DNA of 23,001 nucleotides from Chitinophagaceae bacterium (lineage in GTDB: Bacteria > Bacteroidota > Bacteroidia > Chitinophagales > Chitinophagaceae), in NCBI GenBank assembly GCA_947452875.1, contig CANGEZ010000008.1:1-23001 (forward strand). Direction: 5' to 3'. The position numbers and the translations under genes are program-made. Under the pieces are notes generated by a model, which did not search any database, was not told where the DNA came from, and saw only the letters and a list, made by a program, of their open reading frames with translations. Shown piece by piece: positions 15,860 through 23,001 of the stretch (position 1 is its first letter; every line of letters starts with the position of its first letter).

Positions 15860-18289
15860 TTATTTCTTAAAAATATTTAAGAAATAATCTTTAATGTTCC
15901 ATATATTTTTAAACCCAGGCTGACTTAAATCCTGAATATAATAACTGCTATATGTTTTTCCATACGCATAACCATATCCATATCCATACCCATACCCATA
16001 CCCATATCCATATCCATTTCCATAACCACCGAAACCATAGTTAAAGAGTGAAATTCCTCTTGGCTTGATGCCATTAAATACGATACACATGTTCTTAAAC
16101 TTCTTCTCTTTATAAAAGTTATCAATCATTCTAAGGAATACCGTTGGCGTATGATTATGCCTTACCATGAAGATGGTGATATCAACGAACTTGGCCAATA
16201 GTTGAGCATCTGCAACAGGCCCTATTGGAGCCGTATCTATGATAACATAATCAAATTGACCTTTCAAGGAATTAATCATTTCCTCAAATTCGGGCTTAGA
16301 AATCAACTCTGTAGGATTGGGCGGAATCGGACCAGCTGTAACTAGAAACAAATTATTAAACTTAGTTGGCTTGCTAATCTCTTCTAATCTGGCCTTGTTG
16401 ACCAAGTGACTGGATATTCCTGGATCTTTTTTTACTTCCAAGAGTTTGCTGAGCTTGGGTTTTCTTAAATCCATTTCCATTAATGCTACTCTCTTCCCAT
16501 TTAAAGTTAAGCTGATGGCCAAATTTACGGCAACAAAACTCTTTCCTTCTCCAGAAATGCTAGAAGTAACAAGCAGTACTTTATTCTTCTCATCAAAACC
16601 CATAAAACCCAGGTTGGTTCTTAGAGATCGAAATTGTTCGGCAATTACCGTTCTTTTGCCTTCAGAAATGGCAATAGTTTCATTCATTTTAGCTTGCACA
16701 ATTTCTCCGATTACAGGCACCTTAGATTTTTTTTCTATTTCAGCCCTAAACATGATTCTGTTATTGATGTGCTCAGTTATTTGAACATACAGTAAAAAAA
16801 ACAATAAACCAATTACCAATCCTGTTAAGTAGTAATTATTATCTATGGGTCTAATTGGACCAAAGAAAAAACCTTTTTCCAACACTCTTAAATCTGCACT
16901 CGTAGCTGCTGAAGACAAGGCTGTTTCTTCTCTTTTCTTCAACAAATAAGTATAAATTTCATTTTTAATTCCTTGTTGTCTGCTGATTTCAATTAAACCT
17001 CTTTCTTTTTGCGGAACAGATGAATACATGTATTTCTTAGACTCGATATTTTGTTCGTTGCTTTTTCTCTGAATTAAAAAATTAGTCCTGATATTGTTGA
17101 TATTCTCTCTGATATCGTTTTTGATACGTTCTACTTTACCTTCAGCCACTATTACTACATCACTTTTTGCTCCTGCAGTTGATTTTATTTTATCAAGTTC
17201 TTGCTCAGATGTATATAGTTGGTCTAACAGTGTTTTTAATGTCATATCTTCTAAAAGTACTAGAGAGGGGACTGTTCCTGGTTTTTTACCTTTTATGTTT
17301 AAATAAACATTGAGATCATCCAATAAACTTAATTTCAAATCCAATAAGCTATTTGCATTATCTAATTCTTTTAATTCTTCAAAATAAGTTCTTGCTTGTT
17401 CGCTGAGACCTATTACATCATTTTTTACTTTATAAACTTCTATATTTCTTTCTACACTATCCAATTGATTAATTACTGTTCTTAATCGATCTTCGATAAA
17501 TGCAAGCGTTTTAGTCCCTCTTAGGTTTTTGTCTTCAATTCCTGCTTTGTTGTAAACCTCAAATAATTTATTTAAAAAATCAACACCTTTAGCGGGCACA
17601 GGTGTCTCCAATTTCAAATCTATTACTGTAGAATTATATGAAAGAGGAGCTGCTTTAAGACTTCCTGTTAATGCTGATGCGGCTGATTGGACGTTATTGA
17701 AAGTAACAAAGTAATTTTTTCCAATCACATTCCTATTATAGCCTCTATTTAATTGTAATTTGTAAGTAGTATTTTTTATGGTAAAAGTGCTGTCAAAAGG
17801 TACACGCTCTCCTCCTATCTTGACCATTTCTTTCTTCCAATCTATCTCAAAAAATATAGTACCGGCAGACTCAATACTGTCTTTATTTAAGGCGATAAAG
17901 CTTATTGGAGAATTATCAGCGTATAACTCCTCCTTTCTAACATTACCTTCATTGATTACAGTTGCATATAAGTCTAATTCTTTTACAACTTCCTCTATCA
18001 AAGATGATGATCGCAAAACAATAATTTCATTTTCTACAGTTTTCTTCTCCGTAAAAATATTCAATGCATCTAGGACTTTAGTATCACCATTTCCTTTCTC
18101 TGGATCTTTCAAAAGAACCTTAGCTGATGCTACATATATTTTTGTTTGAGCTCTTAATTGAAAATAGGAAATTAATAAGGCAATTGATGTAAATAACAAT
18201 AATATAGGCCAAAAGGGCAAATACCTATGAATAATTTGTGCGAGTATATTGTCACTAGGTTTATCCAATACTTCTTGTTCTTCACTCAT
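15860..18289 (-). CDS. wzc: Polysaccharide co-polymerase / bacterial tyrosine kinase (Wzc-like)
   Basis: An inner-membrane protein of 809 residues. A first membrane helix (about 26-44) is followed by a long periplasmic Wzz-type region with coiled-coil segments (about 260-420), a second helix (about 485-503), and a cytoplasmic BY-kinase. The kinase shows the juxtamembrane EQFRSLRTNL (551-560), Walker A SSISGEGKS (576-584), Walker A' MEMDLRKP (604-611) and Walker B VIIDTAP (682-688). The tail (751-784) carries 14 tyrosines among 34 residues, mostly as Tyr-Gly repeats. In this family the C-terminal tyrosines are autophosphorylated in trans, and cycling of phosphorylation controls polymer length and export. 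It is paired with the upstream Wza-like gene (16 bp gap) as a trans-envelope export complex. Length and domain order are complete. Confidence 0.95.
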   Translation of the reverse strand: MSEEQEVLDKPSDNILAQIIHRYLPFWPILLLFTSIALLISYFQLRAQTKIYVASAKVLLKDPEKGNGDTKVLDALNIFTEKKTVENEIIVLRSSSLIEEVVKELDLYATVINEGNVRKEELYADNSPISFIALNKDSIESAGTIFFEIDWKKEMVKIGGERVPFDSTFTIKNTTYKLQLNRGYNRNVIGKNYFVTFNNVQSAASALTGSLKAAPLSYNSTVIDLKLETPVPAKGVDFLNKLFEVYNKAGIEDKNLRGTKTLAFIEDRLRTVINQLDSVERNIEVYKVKNDVIGLSEQARTYFEELKELDNANSLLDLKLSLLDDLNVYLNIKGKKPGTVPSLVLLEDMTLKTLLDQLYTSEQELDKIKSTAGAKSDVVIVAEGKVERIKNDIRENINNIRTNFLIQRKSNEQNIESKKYMYSSVPQKERGLIEISRQQGIKNEIYTYLLKKREETALSSAATSADLRVLEKGFFFGPIRPIDNNYYLTGLVIGLLFFLLYVQITEHINNRIMFRAEIEKKSKVPVIGEIVQAKMNETIAISEGKRTVIAEQFRSLRTNLGFMGFDEKNKVLLVTSSISGEGKSFVAVNLAISLTLNGKRVALMEMDLRKPKLSKLLEVKKDPGISSHLVNKARLEEISKPTKFNNLFLVTAGPIPPNPTELISKPEFEEMINSLKGQFDYVIIDTAPIGPVADAQLLAKFVDITIFMVRHNHTPTVFLRMIDNFYKEKKFKNMCIVFNGIKPRGISLFNYGFGGYGNGYGYGYGYGYGYGYGYAYGKTYSSYYIQDLSQPGFKNIWNIKDYFLNIFKK
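15972..16013 (-). repeat. In-frame hexanucleotide repeat encoding a Tyr-Gly tail
   Basis: Seven consecutive plus-strand hexamers of the form CCATA(T/C) run from 15972 to 16013, with two degenerate copies continuing to about 16025 and further partial copies on the other side. Read on the minus strand each unit encodes Tyr-Gly, producing the kinase's tyrosine-rich tail. Six-base units would allow slippage to change the number of tyrosines without shifting the frame. Confidence 0.85.
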
Positions 18290-18305
18290 AATACTTGATA
18301 GTTAT

Positions 18306-19118
18306 TTATTTTTTTAAAAAAGTATTTGCCAGCAAAACGATAACAGATGTGATGGCTACAAGTAATGAAACGGTTGTTTGAACTCGCAATCTTCGTTCAT
18401 CTTTTTCAAATTTCATGGCATCTTGCTTGATGTAAACAATATCATCAGATTTAACATAATACCAAGGTGATGATAGAATCCCATGATCTTCCAAGTTGAT
18501 GTGCTTGATGATTTTATGATCCGCAGAATCTCTTATAATCATCAAATCAGATGCTAACGCTTCTGATTTTAAATCACCGCAATTGACCAATGCATCAATT
18601 ATAGACATTTGCTCTTCATTCATGTAAATCACCTTGGGCGTAGTTACATTACCAATTACTGTTACTTTTCGGTTCATATATTTTATAGTAACAATCGGCT
18701 CTTTCAGAAAAGACAACAACTCTTTTTCAAGTTTGTCTTGCAATTGTTTTTTTGTCAACCCTTCTACTTTTAATTTGCCTAAAAAATGTACACTGATTTG
18801 TCCATTTTCATCAACCAGATAACCCGTTGCACTTTGAGTAACATTATCAGCTGCATTCGAATTGGCATTGGAAGAACCGTTGAACTGTGCATCAAGTTCA
18901 TTGTTTAAACTGCTAACCGTAATTCCCAATATGTCATCTTTTCTGATTTTTGTTTCAAATTGCTTAGAAACAAATGAATTGATTGTAGTATCCTTTGGCA
19001 AAGTTTTGAAATAAGCGAATGGTTTTACGTTATAACATGATGTAAATGAGATAACAAAACCGAAAATTAAAAAACTACAAATAGAGATATAAGTAGTGCG
19101 AGATATAAAATTGTACAT
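18306..19118 (-). CDS. Outer-membrane polysaccharide export lipoprotein (Wza/OPX family)
   Basis: An export protein of 270 residues. The N-terminus is a lipoprotein signal (hydrophobic 11-27, lipobox FTSC with C28 as the lipidated residue). The poly_export domain (about 45-150) includes IRKDDILGITVSSLN and VDENGQISVHFLGKLKV, followed by an SLBB-like segment (about 150-230) containing KVIYMNEEQMSIIDALVNCGDL. The C-terminus has a hydrophobic helix (about 247-268) ending in lysines, which could correspond to the alpha-helical barrel helix of Wza or to a membrane anchor. It is shorter than E. coli Wza (about 380 residues), consistent with one rather than several SLBB domains, as in many Bacteroidota. 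It is the first gene of the export operon, preceded by a candidate promoter and a terminator from the previous unit. Confidence 0.93.
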   Translation of the reverse strand: MYNFISRTTYISICSFLIFGFVISFTSCYNVKPFAYFKTLPKDTTINSFVSKQFETKIRKDDILGITVSSLNNELDAQFNGSSNANSNAADNVTQSATGYLVDENGQISVHFLGKLKVEGLTKKQLQDKLEKELLSFLKEPIVTIKYMNRKVTVIGNVTTPKVIYMNEEQMSIIDALVNCGDLKSEALASDLMIIRDSADHKIIKHINLEDHGILSSPWYYVKSDDIVYIKQDAMKFEKDERRLRVQTTVSLLVAITSVIVLLANTFLKK

Positions 19119-19166
19119 GTTTTTGAAATACAGCTGTAAGCTTTAAATTTTTTCAATATAAACATT

Positions 19167-19197
19167 CAAAATTCGTTATAAAAAATCAGATAAACAA
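19167..19197 (-). promoter_or_regulatory. Candidate Bacteroidota-type promoter for the export operon
   Basis: On the minus strand, TTG (19197-19195) is followed after 20 bases by GAATTTTG (19174-19167). This fits the Bacteroidota -33 TTG / -7 TAnnTTTG consensus except for the first base of the -7 box. It lies just downstream of the intrinsic terminator and about 50 bases before the ATG of the export lipoprotein, as expected for the start of the polysaccharide operon. A+T-rich DNA makes chance matches likely. Confidence 0.4.
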
Positions 19198-19239
19198 CTT
19201 TTAATCAACTAATAAATTAGGCCTTAACCATTAATTTAG

Positions 19240-19269
19240 AAAAAAAAAAGATGCCCGAAAGCATCTTTT
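19240..19269 (-). terminator. Intrinsic terminator after the microprotein gene
   Basis: A perfect 9-base inverted repeat (AAAAGATGC at 19246-19254 and its complement at 19261-19269, 6-base loop) is followed on the minus strand by a run of U from the ten A residues at 19240-19249. It begins about 22 bases after the microprotein stop codon and separates the surface-protein unit from the export operon. Confidence 0.88.
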
Positions 19270-19291
19270 AATTTTTAAAAAAAAATAATTT

Positions 19292-19501
19292 TTAATCTTC
19301 GTTGGATTTTTTCAAAGCTCGTTTTGCGCCTAACCCAATTCCTGCTGCAATCAATAAAGTAATTCCTCCATCAATAGGACAAGCAGGATCCAATGGATCA
19401 CAATTCGGATCTGGAGGAGCAGCAAGTGTGTTCAAGGGTAATACAACAGCAAAAAACAAAGCTATTGAAACCATAATCAGTAATTTTCTCATACTACGCA
19501 T
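19292..19501 (-). CDS. Small exported protein resembling the PID-CTERM family
   Basis: A protein of 69 residues with a hydrophobic N-terminal signal (about 5-28, likely cleaved after AA before PPDPN). A short proline/aspartate-rich spacer carries two cysteines (C34, C41), then the motif PIDGG (42-46), a short hydrophobic stretch (ITLLIAAGIGLGA, 47-59) and a basic end (KRALKK). This N-signal, PIDGG, hydrophobic, basic-tail layout matches what I recall of Bacteroidota proteins named PID-CTERM, a putative C-terminal protein-sorting signal whose role is not established. The likely start is ATG 19501; a second ATG at 19492 gives MRKLLIMV, an equally good signal start. It follows the T9SS surface protein after only 41 bp and ends at an intrinsic terminator, so it is probably co-expressed with that protein. 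Whether it is a substrate of a sorting enzyme, a small membrane peptide or a cell-surface partner is unknown. Confidence 0.8.
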   Translation of the reverse strand: MRSMRKLLIMVSIALFFAVVLPLNTLAAPPDPNCDPLDPACPIDGGITLLIAAGIGLGAKRALKKSNED

Positions 19502-19542
19502 TTTTGTCTTTTTCAGTTGTAAAAATAATATCTTATTCTCAA

Positions 19543-22500
19543 TTAATATAGAAAATTCAGAATTGTTTTTTGATCTTTAACATCAATAATTTCAATACTA
19601 TAATTTCCATGTGATAAATTCTTATCCAAAGTGATATCATATTGAGCATTTGTAACAGTATGATTGACGTTTCTTACCATTACAGATTGACCTAAACTAT
19701 TGACCACTTTTACAGCATAATTACCTATCGCCATGTCTTTAAATGAAAGATGTATGGTTCTGTCGCTTCCTACTGGATTCGGATACATACTGATTGATGG
19801 CGCCATTTCAAAAGTCACCTTCACTACTCTGCTGTATTTGACGTCGCCAGCGATACCTATGGCCTTAATTCTGTAGAAATTATTGCCACTTAACGCCTGA
19901 AGATCCATTAAAGAATAAACGCTAGTTCCGTTGGCTAAAACATTACCTATGGCTGTAAATGCAATTCCATTAGAAGACCTTTCCACTACATAAGAACCAA
20001 TATTGATTTCATTTTCCACTTTCCAGGAAACATTTACATCTTTATTCACCTTAACGGCTTTTACATCTACGAATGTAACTGGTACTGGTGCCAATTGCTT
20101 AAATACCAAACGGAACCTGTCGGCTGCATAAGAACCTGCATCTGTATTAATTGTAAAGTCGATATCAGTATTATTACCTAAGCTAACAGGACTGCTAGTA
20201 TGAAGGTAATTGTCTTCCAAGAAGGCTTCAATTCCTGAAACTGTAATATTTTCAGGCTTGAATTCAAGACGATAATTTGCATATCGCATCTGACCCAGTC
20301 TGTAGAAGATGGTATCTGACTCATCCAATTCATTTCTTGTTTCAATCGACAATAGCTGATCGGCTCTTAACATTGAAATGTTTTCCCCACTGTAACTGAG
20401 TTTTGGCGCATCAAATTCATTAATGCTATCTGTATAATTGGCATTAAATAATGTAAGTACCTCATCATAATGATCAGCGTTACCATTCTGTAGTTTTTGC
20501 AAAGTGGTTCTGATTGATGGAATCTGAACATCAACAGGTCTTTCGGTTTGACTGCTTCCGTCCACTTTACTGTTTTCAACAAAAGTAACACTAGCTACTG
20601 CCGCTGTGGAATTAACAAAGAAACCTTGGCCTGATTGAATATTATAATTACCACCACCAAAGCTTGTTGAACCATCACAGTTGACACATCCTGTTACAAT
20701 ATTCCCATCTGTAATGAATGTGGCAAACACACCATATGTACTAGGTTTTGGATCCCATAAATAATACGAGAGACCGACACCCACTTTTGTAAGCTTATTG
20801 AAATCCACCGCACATGCATATGGATTACCAAATGAAATGAACTGACTTGCAGCTGTATTTGATGAAGCGGCTGGAACGTCAAGTAAATTAAACGCTCCCT
20901 TTTCTCTCAAAATGGTTGATGTTGGGCTTTGAGATACCAATCTTACAGAACGATCCCCTCTTATAAATGTCATGTATGCTTTTCCAACCTCAAACTTACC
21001 TGTGGAGTTATTGGGGGTGGTAACAGATTTGGTTGAAGCTATTCCTTCGTAAGCTCCTTGGTTGGAAGCCAAATTTGGATTCCAGAATTTAACTGAAGCC
21101 CCTGCCGCACTATATCCATCAAATCCATCAGTAGACCATGATGTTCTGTTACTTGTAATTTGAATACCTTTTCCAGGCAAGAGATTCTGTAATGAATCAG
21201 TTGCACCTTCTTGCCATGCCATCTTGATGGTTTGGGCATTATGTGATGTTGGCATAGACAACAAACGCCATGCTCTTCTTGAAGAAATATATCTTTCCAC
21301 CACAGCATTACCCGTAACCGTATTTGCAGTTACAACACCACCTGTATTTGCATCTTTAGTGATGTTGGCAAGGAATGCAGTTAAAGTATCAGAAGACTTC
21401 ATAAACAGCAAACTATCTGCAATATTGAAAGTTCTGTTACTACCAGCGAATCCTAGCTTATTCAACAAATTAAGCTGACCACCCAAGGTTACACCACCTG
21501 AACTATTGATAGTGATATTCCTTACATTATTGTTTTGGAATGTACCTGCACCTATAGTTTGAGCAGTTGATCCTGCAAATTCTATCGTACCATCTTTAGC
21601 ATTGATATTTCCTCCAGCTGTTGATGTATTTCCAAAAATCTGCATTTTACCACCTGCAAGTACATTTACAATACCGCCTGTGCTTACAGCTATATTTCTG
21701 CACATTGGAACAGGTAATGTAGTGTTATCTATAGAAGGATAGTTAGTTCTTGCGCCCGGAATGGTAACATCAGTGTTTGAAGCTGGCACCAATCCGCACC
21801 AGTTGATTTGGTCATTCCAGTTGGTATTAACACCTGCCCATTGTCCGATACCCAAACCGGTACCATCAAATTCATCAGCACCCATATCTGGAGGTGTGCC
21901 TCTTGTGGCTCCATCGATATCGTCAACAATTGCAGGCAATGTAATGGCAATACCGGATGTATTCATCGCACAGTTGGTATTTACATTTAAATGCAATGAA
22001 TCGGTACCATCTGGAGCTTTTACAAACACAGGCTCTACCTGTGTTACGGAGTTTACTTCTCTAGGACCTGCATTCCAAGCTCCAGATAAAGTATTAAATC
22101 CTGTTACACCTTCGTAGTACATGTAACGTCTTCCGGTAGTATCTACATAGAACAAATTATTACTTGATAAATTGTTATAAGTAGTCGTAGTACCAAATCT
22201 TCTTAAAGCAACCGCAAAACCTGTAGAACCTGCCGTTGATTTGTTTACAAAAATGTTATTTCTTAATGTCAGCACAACACTTGCTGTATTTGTTGTAATA
22301 CTTGCCGCACTACTTCCAAAAGTAGAAGTTGGATTTCCTGCTCCGGCTATTCTTACTGTATTAAAATAAAGGAAAGTAGAATCTGCTGTTGTTTGTGATA
22401 AATCGATACCTCTGATACCATCTGCTGTAGTTAATAACGATCCATTAGATGCACCATCAAATGCTTCTGCCAGATCCATATTTATCATGTTATTGTAAAT

Positions 22501-23001
22501 ATAAGCCTTAGAGGTAGTGGCGCCGGCAGCAATCGAACCTAACCAAATACCTCTTCCTATAGTCGTACTTCCGGTACCAAATGGAATAATATGAGCAATT
22601 TTGTTTTTGTAAATGAGAATGTTATTTCCATTTGCAGTTCCTGCATTATAAATAGCAGCTAAACTTGAATTGTATACTGGTGAAGCATCGCCGTTATTTC
22701 TCACATATAAAGTGTCTACTAAATTAGAATAAATACTCTTAGCATAACTTCCACCTACAGTACTACCACCTGAGAAAATTCCATATAAGGCATGAACAGG
22801 CGTGCCCGTACTTCCAACCGCAGGTGAAATATAAAGGTTGCTTATTTTGTTGGCAGAAATAATCTCACTAGGAGTTGCACCTAAAGCAACATTTGAAGCA
22901 TAACCTCTAAGCGTCGCTGCATTTGAACCATTAATGCCTTGAATACTTAATTTTCTAACCGTATTCGCATTTGTTGTAAATGTAGCTCCAGTGCCAGGAC
23001 C
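19543..23001 (-). CDS. Large secreted surface protein with T9SS sorting domain (5' end outside window)
   Basis: The frame is open from its stop at 19543 to the window edge (more than 1150 residues); I translated 22705-23001 by hand and found no stop, so a GTG at 22704 is an internal codon and the true start lies upstream. The upstream half (about 21850-23001) is rich in Asn, Gly, Ser, Thr and Ala and resembles a parallel beta-helix surface protein. An NWNDQINWCGLVP segment near 21800 matches a module common in Bacteroidota surface proteins. A fibronectin-III-like domain (about 19810-20095, SWKVENE.N..SYVVERS) is followed by the C-terminal sorting domain starting at SMYPNP (about 19546-19800) and ending GNYSIEII. 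The last is the type A signal recognised by the type IX secretion machinery, which exports and anchors such proteins on the cell surface. The role is adhesin-like by inference; no catalytic motif was recognised. Confidence 0.93.
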   Translation of the reverse strand, partial: GPGTGATFTTNANTVRKLSIQGINGSNAATLRGYASNVALGATPSEIISANKISNLYISPAVGSTGTPVHALYGIFSGGSTVGGSYAKSIYSNLVDTLYVRNNGDASPVYNSSLAAIYNAGTANGNNILIYKNKIAHIIPFGTGSTTIGRGIWLGSIAAGATTSKAYIYNNMINMDLAEAFDGASNGSLLTTADGIRGIDLSQTTADSTFLYFNTVRIAGAGNPTSTFGSSAASITTNTASVVLTLRNNIFVNKSTAGSTGFAVALRRFGTTTTYNNLSSNNLFYVDTTGRRYMYYEGVTGFNTLSGAWNAGPREVNSVTQVEPVFVKAPDGTDSLHLNVNTNCAMNTSGIAITLPAIVDDIDGATRGTPPDMGADEFDGTGLGIGQWAGVNTNWNDQINWCGLVPASNTDVTIPGARTNYPSIDNTTLPVPMCRNIAVSTGGIVNVLAGGKMQIFGNTSTAGGNINAKDGTIEFAGSTAQTIGAGTFQNNNVRNITINSSGGVTLGGQLNLLNKLGFAGSNRTFNIADSLLFMKSSDTLTAFLANITKDANTGGVVTANTVTGNAVVERYISSRRAWRLLSMPTSHNAQTIKMAWQEGATDSLQNLLPGKGIQITSNRTSWSTDGFDGYSAAGASVKFWNPNLASNQGAYEGIASTKSVTTPNNSTGKFEVGKAYMTFIRGDRSVRLVSQSPTSTILREKGAFNLLDVPAASSNTAASQFISFGNPYACAVDFNKLTKVGVGLSYYLWDPKPSTYGVFATFITDGNIVTGCVNCDGSTSFGGGNYNIQSGQGFFVNSTAAVASVTFVENSKVDGSSQTERPVDVQIPSIRTTLQKLQNGNADHYDEVLTLFNANYTDSINEFDAPKLSYSGENISMLRADQLLSIETRNELDESDTIFYRLGQMRYANYRLEFKPENITVSGIEAFLEDNYLHTSSPVSLGNNTDIDFTINTDAGSYAADRFRLVFKQLAPVPVTFVDVKAVKVNKDVNVSWKVENEINIGSYVVERSSNGIAFTAIGNVLANGTSVYSLMDLQALSGNNFYRIKAIGIAGDVKYSRVVKVTFEMAPSISMYPNPVGSDRTIHLSFKDMAIGNYAVKVVNSLGQSVMVRNVNHTVTNAQYDITLDKNLSHGNYSIEIIDVKDQKTILNFLY

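Noticed and set aside
15960..16030. Short tandem repeats considered as a CRISPR or intergenic satellite
   Set aside because: The unit is six bases, has no spacers, and lies in frame inside a coding region.
15925..16125. Second minus-strand frame with Met-Asp/Met-Gly repeats
   Set aside because: It is the hexamer repeat of the kinase tail read in another frame; the Tyr-Gly frame belongs to the complete 809-residue protein.
17778..18149. Plus-strand open frame of 123 codons
   Set aside because: It lies wholly inside the Wzc-like gene on the other strand, has low-complexity Ser/Ile/Phe composition and no recognisable motif; it is an antisense shadow.
19302..19580. Plus-strand frame of 92 codons across the microprotein gene
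   Set aside because: The minus-strand frame has a signal peptide, the PIDGG motif and a terminator in the right place; the plus-strand frame has none of these.
22702..22704. GTG as the start of the large surface protein
   Set aside because: The frame continues open without a stop to 23001 with the same Asn/Gly/Ser/Thr-rich composition, and no signal peptide follows the GTG.

Overview
The window is a stretch of chromosome from a member of the Bacteroidota, most likely a free-living or aquatic lineage such as the Chitinophagales; the genus cannot be read from the sequence. The DNA is strongly A+T-rich. Diagnostic traits are a C-terminal type IX secretion (T9SS) sorting domain, a small protein resembling the Bacteroidota PID-CTERM family, an UpxY-like NusG paralogue, and a tyrosine-kinase polysaccharide co-polymerase with a Tyr-rich tail. 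Every gene I can support lies on the minus strand, so transcription runs from position 23001 towards 1. No convincing plus-strand gene, tRNA, rRNA, insertion sequence or CRISPR array was seen, and no gene-free gap exceeds about 180 bases.

In transcription order, the first block (23001 to 19246) holds the 3' part of a large secreted surface protein ending in a T9SS sorting domain. A 69-residue exported microprotein follows 41 bp later, and a perfect intrinsic terminator closes the block. The second block (19174 to 1) is one long polysaccharide gene cluster. It has a candidate Bacteroidota-type promoter at its head, then an outer-membrane export lipoprotein (Wza-like) and a Wzc-like co-polymerase/BY-kinase. 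Next come an UpxY/RfaH-like antiterminator, GDP-L-fucose synthase and a GT4 glycosyltransferase. The ABC exporter pair Wzm/Wzt is followed by a hexapeptide acyltransferase, a GT4 enzyme, an NAD-dependent sugar epimerase/dehydratase, another GT4 and a GT2. The cluster ends with a WecD-type acetyltransferase, a WecE-type aminotransferase, a GT2, an AsnB-type amidotransferase, and a CgeB-like glycosyltransferase that runs out of the window with a second domain beginning in it. Spacing is very tight, with several 4-20 bp overlaps and 1-9 bp gaps, as expected for a co-transcribed unit that would need a processive antiterminator.

Together the genes predict a surface or exopolysaccharide (or O-antigen) containing L-fucose (Fcl) and N-acetylated 4-amino-4,6-dideoxygalactose (Fuc4NAc, from WecE plus WecD). 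It may also be O-acetylated and carry a carboxamide. About six glycosyltransferases would assemble it, and Wzm/Wzt and/or the Wza/Wzc pair would export it. The supply genes for the nucleotide sugars (gmd, rmlA, rmlB), the initiating phosphoglycosyltransferase and any Wzx/Wzy are not in this window. The points of most interest are the microprotein beside the export operon, the hexanucleotide-encoded Tyr-Gly tail of the kinase, the coexistence of Wzc/Wza with an ABC exporter, and the two-module glycosyltransferase at the edge.
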